From Prodigiosinella confusarubida (GTDB lineage Bacteria; Pseudomonadota; Gammaproteobacteria; Enterobacterales; Enterobacteriaceae), in the NCBI RefSeq assembly GCF_002847015.1, contig NZ_CP025085.1:2232001-2296000 (forward strand): a stretch of DNA of 64,000 nucleotides, in the 5' to 3' direction. The translations under genes and the position numbers were made by a program. This document shows, in pieces, positions 21,872 to 33,670 of the stretch (within the stretch, counting starts at the first letter, position 1; each line of letters begins with the position of its first letter). The notes under the pieces were generated by a model. The model made no database searches. It saw nothing but the letters and a program-made list of their open reading frames with translations, and was not told the DNA's origin.

Positions 21872-24598
21872 ATGGCAACGATTCATGTAGACGGCAAAGA
21901 ATATGAAGTGGACGGAGCAGACAACCTACTGGAGGCGTGTCTTTCTCTGGGACTTGATATTCCCTACTTTTGCTGGCACCCGGCGCTGGGGAGCGTCGGT
22001 GCTTGCCGCCTGTGTGCGGTTAAGCAATACCAGAACGCGGAAGATACCCGCGGTCGTCTGGTAATGTCCTGTATGACGCCTGCGACTGATGGCGCTTATA
22101 TTGCTATCGAGGATAGCGAAGCCAAACAGTTCCGTAAAACCGTGGTGGAGTTTCTGATGACTAACCATCCCCACGATTGCCCGGTTTGTGAGGAAGGGGG
22201 GAACTGTCATTTGCAGGATATGACGGTAATGACTGGGCATAATACCCGTCGCTACCGTTTCACCAAACGTACTCATCATAACCAAGATCTGGGGCCGTTC
22301 ATCTCTCATGAAATGAACCGCTGTATTGCCTGTTACCGTTGTGTGCGTTATTACAAAGACTATGCGGGCGGTACTGATCTGGGCGTTTATGGCGCGCATA
22401 ACAATGTCTATTTTGGCCGTGCGGAAGATGGCGCATTGGAGAGTGAATTCTCCGGTAACCTGGTGGAAGTTTGTCCCACTGGCGTGTTTACTGATAAAAC
22501 ACACTCTGAACGCTATAACCGTAAATGGGATATGCAGTTTGCGCCCAGCATTTGTCAACAATGCAGCGTCGGTTGTAATACCAGCCCGGGTGAACGTTAT
22601 GGCGAACTGCGGCGTATCGAGAATCGATACAATGGTAGCGTTAACCACTATTTCCTATGTGACCGAGGTCGTTTTGGTTATGGTTACGTCAATCTGAAAG
22701 ATCGTCCGCGCCAGCCGTTACAGCGTCGTGGTGATGACTGGATCGCACTGAATGCTGATCAGGCTCTTCAAGGGGCGGCAGATGTATTGCGTCAGGCGAA
22801 GAAAGTCATTGGTATCGGTTCTCCTCGCGCCAGTGTGGAAAGTAATTTCGCGTTACGTGAGCTGGTCGGCGCCGAGAATTTTTACACGGGTATTGCCCAG
22901 AGTGAGCAGAACCGGCTACAACTGATTCTTAAAGTATTGCGTGAAAGCGGTGTACACAGCCCATCCTTGCGAGAAATCGAAAGCTATGATGCCGTTCTGA
23001 TATTGGGTGAAGATCTTACCCAAACCGGTGCCCGTATTGCACTCTCAGTCCGTCAGGCGGTAAAAGGCAAAGCCCGTGAAATGGCCGCCGCCCAGAAAGT
23101 AGCTGACTGGCAGATTGCCGCTATTCTGAATATCGGTCAGCATGCCAAGCATCCCCTGTTCATTACGAATGTAGACAGCACCCGCTTGGATGATATCGCT
23201 GCATGGCATTATCGTGCCCCGGTGGTCGATCAGGCTCGCCTCGGTTTTGCCATTGCTCATGCATTGGATAACGCCGCACCAGCAGTTACCGATCTGGCTC
23301 CAGATTTGGAGCAAAAAATAGATGTTATCGTGCAGGCGCTGGCTGGCGCGAAAAAACCGCTGATCATTTCTGGTACCAATGCGGGTAGCGAAGAAATCAT
23401 CGCGGCGGCTGCCAATGTGGCGAAAGCGCTGAAAGGGCGTGGTGCTGATGTTGGTCTTACGTATGTGGCGACGGAGGCAAACAGTATTGGCCTCGCCATG
23501 GTGGGCGGCTATTCGCTGGATGAAGCATTGACCCAACTAGAGAGTGGCGACGCTGATAGTGTTGTGGTCCTTGAGAATGATTTGTACCGTCATGCGCCAG
23601 CGGCTCGGATAGATGCTGCCTTGGCGAAAGTAACCAACCTGCTGGTATTGGATCATCAACATACTGATGTTATGGACAAGGCCAGTCTTATCCTGTCATC
23701 AGCCAGTTTTGCCGAAAGCGATGGTACGGTAATTAATCAGGAAGGTCGCGCGCAACGCTTCTTCCAGGTATATGACCCCACTTACTATGATGACAAAGTA
23801 GTGATGCTGGAAAGCTGGCGTTGGTTGCACGCATTGTATATTACTTACCATAGTCGTCAGGTTGACTGGACACAGCTCGATCATGTCATTGATGCCTGTG
23901 TTAGCGCACTGCCTCAACTGGCTGCGATCAAACAGGCTGCGCCTGACGCATCCTTCCGCATCCATGGACAAAAACTGGCTCGCTCCCCTAATCGGTCCAG
24001 TGGCCGTACTGCAATGCGTGCCAACATCAGCGTGCACGAACCACGGCAGCCCCAAGATAAAGACACCATGTTCGCTTTTTCAATGGAAGGGAATAATAGT
24101 CCAACCTCCGATCGTCAGGAGATTCCATTTGCGTGGGCTCCAGGTTGGAACTCACCTCAAGCCTGGAACAAATTCCAGAATGAAGTGGGCGGACAGTTGC
24201 GTCATGGTGATCCGGGTGTACGTCTTATTGAGGCGGGTGACGATACCCTGGGATATTTTGATCATATTCCGGCACCGTTTGTGGTTCAGTCCGGGCAGTG
24301 GTGTGTCGTACCTTACTATCACTTGTTCGGCAGCGAAGAGATGTCTCAGCGTTCAGCTGTGATTCAGCAACGCATGCCACAACCTTATGTGATGGTGAAT
24401 TCCGCTGATGCAGCTCAGTTGGGGGTTAATCCCGGGACCTTGCTGGAGATTATCTGTGATGGTCAAACGTTACGTTTACCTTTACGGGTGAGTGAAGAAT
24501 TAGGTCAAGGGCAAGTCGGTTTGCCGTTAGGCTTCCCGGGTATCGCCCCGGTGCTGGCGGGTGCGACTGTTGAGAAGATGCAGGAGGCCGCGCAATGA
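21872..24598 (+). CDS. nuoG: NADH-quinone oxidoreductase subunit G
   Basis: NuoG is the largest peripheral subunit (908 aa, same as E. coli) and carries several iron-sulfur clusters on the electron path. The N-terminal 2Fe-2S ferredoxin part includes [20 protein letters not shown]. Next come [17 protein letters not shown] and [20 protein letters not shown]. The extra cluster N7 typical of E. coli-type NuoG is bound by [18 protein letters not shown]. The molybdopterin-oxidoreductase-like region follows. I prefer the ATG at 21872 ([13 protein letters not shown]), nine bases inside the longest frame, because it matches the family start. Confidence 0.98.
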   Translation: MATIHVDGKEYEVDGADNLLEACLSLGLDIPYFCWHPALGSVGACRLCAVKQYQNAEDTRGRLVMSCMTPATDGAYIAIEDSEAKQFRKTVVEFLMTNHPHDCPVCEEGGNCHLQDMTVMTGHNTRRYRFTKRTHHNQDLGPFISHEMNRCIACYRCVRYYKDYAGGTDLGVYGAHNNVYFGRAEDGALESEFSGNLVEVCPTGVFTDKTHSERYNRKWDMQFAPSICQQCSVGCNTSPGERYGELRRIENRYNGSVNHYFLCDRGRFGYGYVNLKDRPRQPLQRRGDDWIALNADQALQGAADVLRQAKKVIGIGSPRASVESNFALRELVGAENFYTGIAQSEQNRLQLILKVLRESGVHSPSLREIESYDAVLILGEDLTQTGARIALSVRQAVKGKAREMAAAQKVADWQIAAILNIGQHAKHPLFITNVDSTRLDDIAAWHYRAPVVDQARLGFAIAHALDNAAPAVTDLAPDLEQKIDVIVQALAGAKKPLIISGTNAGSEEIIAAAANVAKALKGRGADVGLTYVATEANSIGLAMVGGYSLDEALTQLESGDADSVVVLENDLYRHAPAARIDAALAKVTNLLVLDHQHTDVMDKASLILSSASFAESDGTVINQEGRAQRFFQVYDPTYYDDKVVMLESWRWLHALYITYHSRQVDWTQLDHVIDACVSALPQLAAIKQAAPDASFRIHGQKLARSPNRSSGRTAMRANISVHEPRQPQDKDTMFAFSMEGNNSPTSDRQEIPFAWAPGWNSPQAWNKFQNEVGGQLRHGDPGVRLIEAGDDTLGYFDHIPAPFVVQSGQWCVVPYYHLFGSEEMSQRSAVIQQRMPQPYVMVNSADAAQLGVNPGTLLEIICDGQTLRLPLRVSEELGQGQVGLPLGFPGIAPVLAGATVEKMQEAAQ

Positions 24599-25569
24599 GC
24601 TGGTTAACACCGGAAACAATGGATATTTTGATCGCTGTAGGTAAGGCAATTGTTATCCTGCTGGTTGTGGTGACGTGTGGAGCATTCATGAGCATGGGCG
24701 AACGCCGTCTGCTTGGATTGTTTCAGGGACGCTATGGGCCGAACCGGGTTGGTTGGGCCGGCTCATTACAATTGGTCGCTGATATGATCAAAATGTTCTT
24801 CAAGGAAGATTGGGTACCAAAATTTGCTGATCGGGTGATTTTCACCTTGGCACCGATGATTGCCTTTACCGCATTATTACTGTCCTTTGCCATCGTTCCG
24901 GTAAGTCCTACCTGGATGGTGTCAGACTTGAATATCGGATTACTGTTCTTTCTGATGATGGCCGGGCTCGCGGTTTATGCCGTGCTTTTCGCCGGCTGGT
25001 CCAGTAACAATAAATATTCGTTGTTGGGCGCGATGCGTGCATCGGCGCAAACCCTGAGTTATGAGGTATTTTTGGGGTTGTCGCTGATGGGGGTGGTCGC
25101 TCGGGCAGGATCCTTCAATATGGGGGTTATCGTTGATTCGCAAGCCCACTTATGGAATATCATTCCTCAGTTTTTTGGCTTCCTTACTTTTGCTATCGCG
25201 GGTGTTGCAGTCTGTCACCGTCATCCGTTTGACCAGCCAGAAGCCGAACAGGAACTGGCCGATGGGTATCATATTGAATACTCAGGTATGAAGTTCGGTC
25301 TGTTCTTCGTGGGCGAGTACATTGGTATTGTTACGGTTTCCGCATTGATCGTCACGCTGTTCTTCGGTGGCTGGCATGGTCCGTTCCTGCCGCCATTTAT
25401 ATGGTTCGCATTGAAAACGGCCTTTTTCATGATGATGTTTATCCTGATTCGTGCTTCTTTACCCCGTCCGCGTTATGACCAGGTGATGGCCTTCGGATGG
25501 AAAATCTGTTTGCCATTAACGCTCCTTAACCTGTTGGCGACAGCCGCGGTCGTTTTGTATAACGCTTAA
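24595..25569 (+). CDS. nuoH: NADH-quinone oxidoreductase subunit H
   Basis: NuoH, eight membrane helices, forms the entrance of the quinone chamber and links the peripheral and membrane arms. It is 324 aa. The hallmark loops are [40 protein letters not shown] and [20 protein letters not shown]. Start overlaps the nuoG stop (ATGA). Confidence 0.98.
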   Translation: MSWLTPETMDILIAVGKAIVILLVVVTCGAFMSMGERRLLGLFQGRYGPNRVGWAGSLQLVADMIKMFFKEDWVPKFADRVIFTLAPMIAFTALLLSFAIVPVSPTWMVSDLNIGLLFFLMMAGLAVYAVLFAGWSSNNKYSLLGAMRASAQTLSYEVFLGLSLMGVVARAGSFNMGVIVDSQAHLWNIIPQFFGFLTFAIAGVAVCHRHPFDQPEAEQELADGYHIEYSGMKFGLFFVGEYIGIVTVSALIVTLFFGGWHGPFLPPFIWFALKTAFFMMMFILIRASLPRPRYDQVMAFGWKICLPLTLLNLLATAAVVLYNA

Positions 25570-25585
25570 CAAGGGTGAATAAACC

Positions 25586-26128
25586 ATGACATTGAAAGAG
25601 CTAGTGATTGGTTTCGGCACCCAGATTCGCAGTATCTGCATGGTGGGTTCCAACGCGTTCAAAAAACGTGAAACCAAGATGTATCCAGAAGAGCCAGTTA
25701 ATCCGCCACCACGTTATCGTGGACGTATTGTACTGACGCGTGATCCCGATGGTCAGGAGCGGTGTGTTGCCTGCAACCTGTGTGCTGTAGCTTGCCCAGT
25801 GGGCTGTATTTCTTTACAGAAGGCGGAAATGACGGATGGGCGCTGGTATCCGGAATTTTTCCGCATTAACTTTTCACGCTGTATTTTCTGCGGGATGTGT
25901 GAAGAAGCCTGTCCAACCACGGCAATACAATTGACGCCTGATTTCGAAATGGGTGAATTCAAACGTCAGGATCTGGTGTACGAAAAAGAAGATCTGCTGA
26001 TCTCGGGGCCGGGTAAGTATCCGGAATATAACTTTTACCGGATGGCCGGCATGGCAGTTAATGGGAAAGGAAAAGGCGAAGCAGAAAACGAAGCCAAACC
26101 CATTGATGTCAAAGGCCTGCTGCCTTAA
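25586..26128 (+). CDS. nuoI: NADH-quinone oxidoreductase subunit I
   Basis: NuoI (180 aa) carries clusters N6a and N6b that pass electrons to NuoB. The two 4Fe-4S motifs are complete: [15 protein letters not shown] and [14 protein letters not shown]. It starts 16 bases after nuoH. The C-terminal residues are charged and variable. Confidence 0.98.
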   Translation: MTLKELVIGFGTQIRSICMVGSNAFKKRETKMYPEEPVNPPPRYRGRIVLTRDPDGQERCVACNLCAVACPVGCISLQKAEMTDGRWYPEFFRINFSRCIFCGMCEEACPTTAIQLTPDFEMGEFKRQDLVYEKEDLLISGPGKYPEYNFYRMAGMAVNGKGKGEAENEAKPIDVKGLLP

Positions 26129-26138
26129 GGAGCCAAGC

Positions 26139-26699
26139 ATGGAATTCGCTTTTTATGCAGCTGCGATAATTGCGGTATTGGCGACATTACGTGTCATTAC
26201 TCATACCAATCCAGTACATGCACTACTTTATCTGATTGTTTCATTGTTAGCCGTAGCGGGTGTTTTCTTTTCATTGGGCGCCTACTTTGCCGGTGCATTG
26301 GAAATCATCGTTTATGCTGGTGCCATCATGGTGCTGTTCGTCTTCGTTGTAATGATGCTCAACTTGGGTAATTCCGTGGTAGAGCAGGAAAAAATATGGC
26401 TGAAACCCGGTGTCTGGATCGGTCCTGGCATATTGTCGCTGCTGCTGCTCGGTGTGATTGTCAAAGGTATCTTCAGCGTTACCGATCAAGGTATCGCAGG
26501 CAATATGGTCGATGCCAAGACTGTCGGTATCAGCCTGTTCGGACCTTATGTACTGGCCGTTGAGCTAGCATCTATGCTGCTGCTCGCCGGGCTAGTTGTG
26601 GCTTTCCATATCGGACGTGAAGACAAACATGGTGAATTGATCAGTAAAGAATCGGTGAATCAGGATGTTGATAAAAAAATAACGGGGGAACGGGCATGA
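26139..26699 (+). CDS. nuoJ: NADH-quinone oxidoreductase subunit J
   Basis: NuoJ, 186 aa with five membrane helices, includes the helix with a pi-bulge involved in coupling ([17 protein letters not shown]). I use the ATG at 26139 ([20 protein letters not shown]), preceded by AAGGAG. A longer frame that opens inside nuoI is not credible. The stop overlaps nuoK by four bases. Confidence 0.97.
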   Translation: MEFAFYAAAIIAVLATLRVITHTNPVHALLYLIVSLLAVAGVFFSLGAYFAGALEIIVYAGAIMVLFVFVVMMLNLGNSVVEQEKIWLKPGVWIGPGILSLLLLGVIVKGIFSVTDQGIAGNMVDAKTVGISLFGPYVLAVELASMLLLAGLVVAFHIGREDKHGELISKESVNQDVDKKITGERA

Positions 26700-26998
26700 T
26701 TCCGCTACAGCATGGTTTGCTTCTGGCTGCCATCCTCTTCATTTTAGGGCTGACCGGACTGATTATCCGTCGCAACTTGCTGTTCATGTTGATCAGCCTT
26801 GAAATCATGATTAACTCGGCTGCGCTGGCTTTTGTTGTCGCCGGTAGCTACTGGGGACAGCCAGATGGTCAGATTATGTATATTCTGGCGATTACTCTGG
26901 CAGCCGCAGAGGCCAGTATCGGTCTGGCGATGTTGCTGCAGTTGTATCGTCGTCGTCATACTCTGAATATTGATACAGTCAGTGAGATGCGCGGATGA
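26696..26998 (+). CDS. nuoK: NADH-quinone oxidoreductase subunit K
   Basis: NuoK (100 aa, three helices) carries the buried glutamates used in proton translocation, visible in [17 protein letters not shown] and [20 protein letters not shown]. It has the standard length and overlaps both neighbours by four bases. Confidence 0.98.
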   Translation: MIPLQHGLLLAAILFILGLTGLIIRRNLLFMLISLEIMINSAALAFVVAGSYWGQPDGQIMYILAITLAAAEASIGLAMLLQLYRRRHTLNIDTVSEMRG

Positions 26999-28845
26999 AC
27001 TTACTCTATTTAACTATTTTATTTCCGCTAATTGGATTTCTGTTGCTGGCATTTTCTCGTGGTCGTTGGTCGGAAAATTTTTCCGCCACGATAGGTGTCG
27101 GATCCGTTGGTCTAGCGGCATTAGTGACGTGTTATATCGCTGCCGACTTCATTAGCCACCAGCATGGCGGCGGTGTCGTATTTTTCAATCAGCATCTGTG
27201 GACCTGGATGGCAGTCGGGAATTTTGACATCAGCGTTAACCTAACGCTGGATGGATTGTCTCTGACCATGTTGTCGGTTGTCACTGGCGTCGGTTTCTTC
27301 ATTCACCTGTTTGCCTCTTGGTATATGCGTGGTGAAGAGGGGTATTCCCGCTTCTTTGCCTATACCAACCTGTTTATTGCCAGCATGGTAATACTGGTGC
27401 TGGCCGATAATCTGATGCTGATGTATCTCGGTTGGGAAGGTGTAGGGTTGTGTAGTTATCTGCTTATCGGTTTCTACTATTTGAACCCAAGCAATGGTGC
27501 TGCGGCGATGAAAGCCTTCATCGTAACCCGTATCGGGGATGTGTTTCTGGCGATTGCACTGTTCATCCTTTACAAAGAGCTGGGTACGTTGAACTTCCGT
27601 GAGCTGATGGTGCTTGCACCGCAGCGACTGGCAGAAGGTTCTTCGGTCATTACCTGGGCAACCTTAATGCTGTTGGGTGGCGCGGTTGGTAAGTCGGCTC
27701 AGTTGCCACTACAGACTTGGCTGGCTGATGCGATGGCTGGCCCGACCCCGGTATCTGCGTTAATCCACGCCGCGACTATGGTAACCGCCGGTGTTTATCT
27801 GATAGCCCGTACTAATGGTTTGTTCCTGATGGCGCCGGAGGTGTTGAATCTGGTCGCCTTGGTAGGTGCTGCCACCTTATTGCTGGCTGGCTTTGCGGCT
27901 TTGGTGCAGACCGATATTAAACGCGTACTTGCCTATTCCACCATGAGTCAGATTGGCTATATGTTCCTGGCGCTGGGTGTACAGGCGTGGGATGCCGCTA
28001 TTTTTCATCTGATGACGCATGCATTCTTTAAAGCATTACTCTTCTTATCTTCCGGTTCGGTCATTCTGGCTTGTCATCATGAACAGAACATTTTCAAAAT
28101 GGGTGGGTTACGTAAAACCATCCCACTGGTCTATGTCTGTTTCCTGGTGGGTGGCGCGGCATTGTCCGCGTTGCCATTATTGACGGCCGGCTTCTTTAGT
28201 AAAGATGAAATCCTTGCAGGTGCCTGGGCTAATGGCCATGTCAATTTAATGTTTGCCGGTTTGGTAGGGGCCTTTATGACCTCGTTATATACCTTCCGCA
28301 TGATTTTCATTGTGTTCCATGGTGAAGCAAAGATAAAAGCACATGCTGGAAAAGGCCTTTCTCATCATCTTCCACTGTTGACCTTGTTGATATTATCCAC
28401 CTTTGTCGGAGCATTGATCGTTCCACCTTTACAAGGTGTGTTGCCTGAAACGACTCATCTTGGACACAGTCAGGTACTGAGGCTGGAGATAACATCAGGT
28501 ATCGTGGCGATTGTGGGTATTCTGGTGGCAGCGGCACTGTGGTTAGGGAAGCGTCAGTTGGTCAACAGTGTGGCAAACAGCGCACTGGGACGGTTCTTTA
28601 CCATCTGGTGGTTCTATGCCTGGGGTTTTGACTGGTTGTATGACAAGATTTTTGTCAAACCGTATCTGGCTATCGGGAAGCTGTTGCGGCGCGATCCGTT
28701 GAATTCACTGATGAATATCCCGGCGGTGTTTGCCCGTTGGGGCAACCATAGCTTGATCGTCAGTGAAAATGGCCAATTGCGCTGGTATGTCGCTTCCATG
28801 AGTTTAGGCGCAGTTGTCGTGCTGGCGTTGTTGTTGCTGGTATAA
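26995..28845 (+). CDS. nuoL: NADH-quinone oxidoreductase subunit L
   Basis: NuoL is the distal antiporter-like subunit with the long lateral helix. It is 616 aa. Conserved parts include [20 protein letters not shown] (essential Glu), [20 protein letters not shown] (essential Lys nearby), [20 protein letters not shown] and [20 protein letters not shown] 96-base gap with a strong hairpin separates it from nuoM. Confidence 0.98.
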   Translation: MNLLYLTILFPLIGFLLLAFSRGRWSENFSATIGVGSVGLAALVTCYIAADFISHQHGGGVVFFNQHLWTWMAVGNFDISVNLTLDGLSLTMLSVVTGVGFFIHLFASWYMRGEEGYSRFFAYTNLFIASMVILVLADNLMLMYLGWEGVGLCSYLLIGFYYLNPSNGAAAMKAFIVTRIGDVFLAIALFILYKELGTLNFRELMVLAPQRLAEGSSVITWATLMLLGGAVGKSAQLPLQTWLADAMAGPTPVSALIHAATMVTAGVYLIARTNGLFLMAPEVLNLVALVGAATLLLAGFAALVQTDIKRVLAYSTMSQIGYMFLALGVQAWDAAIFHLMTHAFFKALLFLSSGSVILACHHEQNIFKMGGLRKTIPLVYVCFLVGGAALSALPLLTAGFFSKDEILAGAWANGHVNLMFAGLVGAFMTSLYTFRMIFIVFHGEAKIKAHAGKGLSHHLPLLTLLILSTFVGALIVPPLQGVLPETTHLGHSQVLRLEITSGIVAIVGILVAAALWLGKRQLVNSVANSALGRFFTIWWFYAWGFDWLYDKIFVKPYLAIGKLLRRDPLNSLMNIPAVFARWGNHSLIVSENGQLRWYVASMSLGAVVVLALLLLV

Positions 28846-28868
28846 ACGGTGACGTGGTGATGTGAAGG

Positions 28869-28896
28869 GCGGGTTATCCCTGCAGGAATAACCCGC
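28869..28896 (+). other. Stable hairpin in the nuoL-nuoM gap
   Basis: A 9-bp perfect stem (GCGGGTTAT/ATAACCCGC) encloses CCCTGCAGGA, itself partly self-complementary. No T run follows, so it is unlikely to terminate transcription. It may be a processing or stability element that sets nuoL versus nuoM levels. Confidence 0.5.
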
Positions 28897-28941
28897 GGCA
28901 GCAAGTTTTCAGTTTTCTTTAATTTAGGGACACAAAACGCC

Positions 28942-30477
28942 ATGCTACTACCTTGGCTAATTCTTATCCCCTTTATCGGCGGTCTGCTGTGTTGGCAGTT
29001 CGAGCGTTTCGGTACTAAAGTGCCGCGCTGGATCGCGCTGATTTCAATGGGATTGACACTGGCACTGTCTCTGCAGTTATGGCTGCAGGGGGGATACTCA
29101 CTGGCGGTACCAACCGGTCTGCCACAATGGCAATCTGAATTTGATATGCCGTGGATACCGCGTTTTGGTATTTCAATTCACCTGGCATTAGATGGCCTAT
29201 CACTGTTGATGGTGGTACTGACCGGCTTGCTGGGTGTGCTGGCTATTCTGTGCTCATGGCGTGAGATTCAGCGCTATCAGGGCTTTTTCCATCTGAACTT
29301 GCTTTGGATCCTCGGTGGTGTAATCGGTGTGTTCCTGGCTATCGACATGTTCCTGTTCTTCTTTTTCTGGGAAATGATGTTGGTGCCCATGTACTTCCTG
29401 ATTGCCTTGTGGGGGCACAAAGGTTCTGACGGTAAAACACGTATTGCAGCGGCAACGAAATTCTTTATTTATACCCAGGCCAGTGGTCTGGTGATGTTGA
29501 TTTCCATTCTGGCGCTGGTGTTTGTGCACTACAATGCGACTGGCGTCTGGACATTCAACTATGCGAATTTGTTGCATACCAAAATGTCTCACGGCGTCGA
29601 ATACCTGCTAATGCTGGGATTCTTCATCGCGTTTGCGGTCAAAATGCCGGTGGTGCCGTTACATGGCTGGTTGCCGGATGCACATAGCCAGGCGCCAACA
29701 GCCGGTTCTGTTGACCTGGCAGGGATTTTGCTGAAAACCGCGGCTTACGGTCTATTGCGTTTTAGTCTGCCTCTGTTCCCGTATGCTTCACATGAGTTTG
29801 CACCTATCGCCATGTGGTTAGGTGTCGTCGGTATCTTCTATGGTGCCTGGATGGCATTCAAGCAGACCGATATCAAGCGTTTGATCGCTTATACCTCTGT
29901 CTCCCATATGGGATTCGTGATGATTGCCATTTATTCCGGCAGTCAACTGGCCTATCAAGGGGCCGTTATCCAGATGATTGCACATGGCTTGTCTGCTGCC
30001 GGTCTGTTTATTATCTGTGGCCAATTATATGAGCGTCTGCATACCCGTGACATGCGTCAGATGGGTGGATTATGGGCACGTATCAAATACCTGCCGGCGT
30101 TGTCTCTGTTCTTTGCTTTGGCCACATTAGGGATGCCGGGCACCGGTAACTTTGTCGGTGAATTCATGATCCTGTTCGGCAGCTATCAGATTGTGCCAAT
30201 GATTACGGTTATTTCGACCTTTGGCTTGGTGTTTGCGTCTATCTACGCATTGGTCATGATGCAGCGTGCTTTTTATGGCTCTCCAAAATCTGATGAGCCG
30301 TTGCAAGCCATGAGCATACGTGAACTGTCGCTCATTATGCTACTGGTTGTTTTGCTGGTGCTATTGGGTATATACCCACAGCCGATTCTGGATACGTCCA
30401 GCGCAGCGATGACCAATATTCAGCATTGGTTCATGTCATCGGTCCCGGGTTCAATAATTTCAACAACAAGGCTGTAA
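28942..30477 (+). CDS. nuoM: NADH-quinone oxidoreductase subunit M
   Basis: NuoM, 511 aa, is the second antiporter-like proton-pumping subunit. Signature segments are FFFFWEMMLVPMYFLIALWG (essential Glu), AVKMPVVPLHGWLPDAHSQA, AYTSVSHMGFVMIAIYSG and LGMPGTGNFVGEFMILFGSY. Length and start match E. coli (509 aa). Confidence 0.98.
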   Translation: MLLPWLILIPFIGGLLCWQFERFGTKVPRWIALISMGLTLALSLQLWLQGGYSLAVPTGLPQWQSEFDMPWIPRFGISIHLALDGLSLLMVVLTGLLGVLAILCSWREIQRYQGFFHLNLLWILGGVIGVFLAIDMFLFFFFWEMMLVPMYFLIALWGHKGSDGKTRIAAATKFFIYTQASGLVMLISILALVFVHYNATGVWTFNYANLLHTKMSHGVEYLLMLGFFIAFAVKMPVVPLHGWLPDAHSQAPTAGSVDLAGILLKTAAYGLLRFSLPLFPYASHEFAPIAMWLGVVGIFYGAWMAFKQTDIKRLIAYTSVSHMGFVMIAIYSGSQLAYQGAVIQMIAHGLSAAGLFIICGQLYERLHTRDMRQMGGLWARIKYLPALSLFFALATLGMPGTGNFVGEFMILFGSYQIVPMITVISTFGLVFASIYALVMMQRAFYGSPKSDEPLQAMSIRELSLIMLLVVLLVLLGIYPQPILDTSSAAMTNIQHWFMSSVPGSIISTTRL

Positions 30478-30483
30478 TTCGCC

Positions 30484-31941
30484 ATGACAATAACTCCTCA
30501 ACAACTGATCGCGCTATCGCCGCTGTTAATCGTTGGATTGACAGTAGTGGTTGTGATGCTGTGCATTGCGTGGCGACGCAACCATTTTGTCAACGCAACA
30601 CTTACGGTTATTGGCCTGAATATCGCGTTGTTTTCCCTTTATCTGGTTAGTCAGGTAGGGCCAACAGACGTTACTCCACTGATTCGGGTTGATGGCTTTT
30701 CCATGTTCTATACCGGGCTGGTGTTGTTAGCCAGTCTGGCAACCAGTACTTTTGCCTATTCATGGCTGGAAGGCTATCCAGACAATCGTGATGAATTTTA
30801 CTTGCTGGTTCTGATTGCAACGATGGGCGGCCTTTTGCTCGCCACCGCCAATCATCTGGCTTCATTGTTCATTGGTATTGAGCTTATCTCGCTGCCGTTG
30901 TTTGGTTTGGTGGGATATGCTTTCCGTCAGAAACGGTCACTGGAAGCAGGCATCAAGTACATGCTGCTCTCTGCTTCAGCATCGTCTTTCCTGCTGTTTG
31001 GTATGGCACTGATATACGCGGAGTCTGGCGATCTGAGTTTTGCCAGTCTGGGCAAAAGCCTGAGTGATCACCAACTACATGAACCGGTGCTGATGGTCGG
31101 GCTGGGTATGATGCTGGTGGGGCTTGGCTTTAAGCTGTCGCTGGTACCTTTCCACCTCTGGACACCAGACGTTTATCAAGGTGCGCCGGCACCCGTTTCA
31201 ACATTCCTGGCAACGGCCAGCAAGATTGCTATCTTTGGTGCGGTTATGCGGTTGTTCCTGTATGCGCCAATGGTGGATAGCGAGTCTGTTCGGTTGACGC
31301 TTGGCGTGATTGCTTTCGCCTCTATCCTGTTCGGTAACCTGATGGCGTTGGCGCAGAGTAATATTAAACGTTTGCTGGGCTACTCTTCTATCGCGCATCT
31401 CGGTTATCTGCTGGTGGCATTGATTGCAGTACAATCGCACCAGTTGGCATTGGAAACAATAGGTGTCTATCTGGCAGGATATCTGTTCAGTAGCCTAGGC
31501 GCTTTCGGTGTCGTCAGCCTGATGTCCAGCCCATACCGTGGTTCAGATGCTGACTCCCTGTTCTCTTATCGAGGGCTGTTCTGGCATAAACCGATCCTGT
31601 CAGCGGTAATGACCGTGATGATGCTGTCCCTCGCCGGTATTCCGATGACCTTAGGGTTTTTCGGTAAGTTCTATGTGTTGGCTGTGGGTGTGAATGCCCA
31701 CTTATGGTGGTTGACAGGCGCAGTGGTTGTGGGGAGTGCAATTGGTCTTTACTACTACCTGCGTGTCTTGGTGAGCTTGTATCTTAGTGCACCTCAGACG
31801 TTGAACCGTGATACACCGAGCAACTGGGCATTAACTGCCGGTGGTATTGTGGTGCTGATTTCCGCGGTTATGGTTCTGTTCTTTGGTCTGTACCCGCAGC
31901 CATTGATTTCTCTGGTGCAGATGGCTCAACCACTGATGTAA
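30484..31941 (+). CDS. nuoN: NADH-quinone oxidoreductase subunit N
   Basis: NuoN, 485 aa, is the third antiporter-like subunit and last gene of the operon. Family segments are [58 protein letters not shown] and [20 protein letters not shown]. It starts six bases after nuoM and is followed by an intrinsic terminator. Confidence 0.98.
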   Translation: MTITPQQLIALSPLLIVGLTVVVVMLCIAWRRNHFVNATLTVIGLNIALFSLYLVSQVGPTDVTPLIRVDGFSMFYTGLVLLASLATSTFAYSWLEGYPDNRDEFYLLVLIATMGGLLLATANHLASLFIGIELISLPLFGLVGYAFRQKRSLEAGIKYMLLSASASSFLLFGMALIYAESGDLSFASLGKSLSDHQLHEPVLMVGLGMMLVGLGFKLSLVPFHLWTPDVYQGAPAPVSTFLATASKIAIFGAVMRLFLYAPMVDSESVRLTLGVIAFASILFGNLMALAQSNIKRLLGYSSIAHLGYLLVALIAVQSHQLALETIGVYLAGYLFSSLGAFGVVSLMSSPYRGSDADSLFSYRGLFWHKPILSAVMTVMMLSLAGIPMTLGFFGKFYVLAVGVNAHLWWLTGAVVVGSAIGLYYYLRVLVSLYLSAPQTLNRDTPSNWALTAGGIVVLISAVMVLFFGLYPQPLISLVQMAQPLM

Positions 31942-32010
31942 CTGTCATTACTGTTGTAGATATCTAAAACGCCGAAGGATAATACCGACGGCGTAATGAA
32001 ATGGTCACTC

Positions 32011-32044
32011 CACCCTGTAGCGGTACGTTACAGGGTGTTTTTTT
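32011..32044 (+). terminator. Intrinsic terminator of the nuo operon
   Basis: A perfect 9-bp stem (CACCCTGTA/TACAGGGTG) with a 9-base loop is followed directly by seven T. It lies 70 bases after nuoN and closes the conserved operon. Confidence 0.93.
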
Positions 32045-32155
32045 CTAAAGAGACTAGATTGTGAATACGATTGCATGTATTGATATCAATCTCGGCAAGT
32101 ATTCATTTCATATCCATCGCCAGAATAAATCTGGCTGGATTCATTGGGTTGGATG

Positions 32156-32353
32156 TTATTTCTTCGACTTCAATGAACAGGTATTGATTCCCATCAACGG
32201 ATAGAGCGGACAAAATCCCACCACTCCCGTCAGAAATGGAATAACACCAATCCAACCCCACCATCCGATCGTGCCAGTTGCGACCAGTGCGATGAGCACC
32301 AGGCCAATAACGATACGGACGATACGATCCACGCCACCTACATTCAATTTCAT
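32156..32353 (-). CDS. Small inner membrane protein, DUF2892 family
   Basis: A 65-aa protein with the DUF2892 (YgaP membrane-part-like) pattern: an N-terminal MKLNVGGVDRIVRIVIGLVL, two hydrophobic segments (VIGLVLIALVATGTIGWWGW and IGVIPFLTGVVGFCPLYPLM), and the conserved CPLYPLMGINTC. The ATG is preceded by AGGAAAAATT on the minus strand. Function is unknown; some relatives are joined to a rhodanese domain, but none is here. Confidence 0.85.
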   Translation of the reverse strand: MKLNVGGVDRIVRIVIGLVLIALVATGTIGWWGWIGVIPFLTGVVGFCPLYPLMGINTCSLKSKK

Positions 32354-32705
32354 AATTTTTCCTCATTGAAAACTTGATGACAAAACCGTTGTGATCTACC
32401 GGCACGTTGTCTCAGAGCCGGTTTATGCGGTGAGTACATTACAATTCTAGTGCATTATCAGCAACACACGGACTATCTTGCAGTCATTTTCTTTTTATTA
32501 CTTAGACTTATACAATTTAGGACATACTAATGTAATAGCAAGCCACATAGCCTGACCGGTTGGTGCGTAATTACGATCCCACCGGTTAGCACCTCGCTTT
32601 CCTTATCCCATAAATACAATGATCCGACAGTCCTGTCTTAGTTGTGCGAAATTATCTATAGTTAATTCTGAGAGTAAAAAAATCTTTTACAAATAGGAGA
32701 ATATC
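32354..32705. promoter_or_regulatory. Divergent region between the DUF2892 gene and elaB-like gene
   Basis: This 352-bp stretch has no open frame of note and separates two divergent genes, so it should hold both promoters. AT-rich tracts at 32640-32690 precede the elaB-like ribosome site AGGAG at about 32695. No operator is recognised. Confidence 0.4.
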
Positions 32706-33020
32706 ATGGCGTCGATCCATCAACAGCCTGGAGAAATCCATATTGAAGATGATTTGAAACTGCTATCTGAAATATTAGAAGAGATAGTGCGTTATTCGGG
32801 TGATTATGCAGATAAAACTTATCAAGAGCTGAAAAATAAAGCCGAGACTTCATTACAGCAGGTAAAGGCACATCTCAATGATATGTCTGATGGTTATTGC
32901 CAACGAGCAAAGCAGGTTGCTGATAAAGCGGATATTTATCTGCATGACAATCCCTGGTATGGGGTTGGAATCGGGGCAACCGTTGGTCTGGTATTAGGTG
33001 TTTTGCTGGCGAAAAGATAG
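32706..33020 (+). CDS. elaB: ElaB/YqjD/DUF883 family membrane-anchored protein
   Basis: A 104-aa protein with a charged, coiled-coil-prone N-terminal part (DDLKLLSEILEEIVRYSGDY) and one C-terminal membrane anchor rich in glycine (NPWYGVGIGATVGLVLGVLL), ending AKR. This is the layout of ElaB, YqjD and YgaM, tail-anchored inner membrane proteins that associate with ribosomes in stationary phase. elaB lies downstream of nuoN in E. coli too, which supports the name. YqjD-type paralogues remain possible. Confidence 0.82.
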   Translation: MASIHQQPGEIHIEDDLKLLSEILEEIVRYSGDYADKTYQELKNKAETSLQQVKAHLNDMSDGYCQRAKQVADKADIYLHDNPWYGVGIGATVGLVLGVLLAKR

Positions 33021-33641
33021 TCCCTACCGATGTGCTAATTGCGATGGAAACCTGCGCTACTTCTCATTACTGGGGCGCACTTTTCAATCAATGGGTTTTC
33101 TCGTCCGGCTTATTCTCACCCAATATGTCAAAGCATTAGCACATCATCAGAAAAACGATGTTAATGAAGCCCTGGCAATCGGTGAAACTTGCTGTACGCC
33201 GATACTCATTTTGTTGCTATAAAAACCGTTGAACAACAGGATATTAAGGTTCTTTGTCGTGTCCGAGGCGAACCAGTCTTGTGCACTGGCAGTAGAACAA
33301 GGAGGTTCAGCCTGCTTGAGGGCAAAGACAATTTGCTCTTCGGTGAATAGTGACTTTTTCATCGGCACCACCTTCTTCAGGGGACTCTTCATCATGCCAG
33401 AATTCTGTTTCTGAATGGGGCAGGATTCCGGGTCAGGATCAGTTCCAGTAAACCTTGAAAAAGAGATATTTATTTTTGAGAAAATCGGGGTATCTGATGA
33501 TAGAGCAGTGTTACACCGTATACTCTGTGCCGACTTTTGTGCGTTGATTTTATAACGAATAGTCTGAGCATTGCTCACTAAATACGGAGGTAAGCGTTAT
33601 TGTGAATAATTCAGAAGCGGATTTAATTACATTGGGGTTTC
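33021..33641. other. Junction region with no intact gene
   Basis: This stretch between the elaB-like gene and the accessory locus has no credible complete gene. Its frames are short and lack family resemblance, except for a fragment of an IS3-type transposase start on the minus strand at 33306-33362. It looks like scarred DNA at the left border of inserted material. Confidence 0.5.
33306..33362 (-). pseudogene. Remnant of IS3-family transposase OrfA
   Basis: On the minus strand a Met at 33362 begins MKKSLFTEEQIVFALKQAE, the usual first 19 residues of the small transposase subunit of IS3-group elements (helix-turn-helix start). The similarity stops abruptly there: the following codons do not resemble the rest of the helix-turn-helix domain and soon hit a stop. 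No second transposase frame or intact terminal repeats are visible. I read it as a decayed insertion sequence tip. Confidence 0.6.
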
Positions 33642-33670
33642 TTGACATAGAATAGGCTATATCCTAAAAA
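33642..33670 (+). promoter_or_regulatory. Candidate sigma-70 promoter of the accessory locus
   Basis: A perfect -35 box TTGACA at 33642-33647 is followed, after exactly 17 bases, by TAAAAA at 33665-33670, a four-of-six match to the -10 consensus. It lies in AT-rich DNA about 150 bases upstream of the first gene of the polyketide-associated cluster. This is a sequence match only. Confidence 0.45.

Noticed and set aside
21926-22648. 240-codon minus-strand frame inside nuoG
   Set aside because: Antisense of conserved iron-sulfur coding sequence; nuoG is certain and the frame lacks its own start signals.
33147-33578. 143-codon minus-strand frame taken as one gene
   Set aside because: Only the 19 residues after the internal Met at 33362 resemble a known protein (IS3 OrfA start); the rest looks non-coding, so I call a remnant only.
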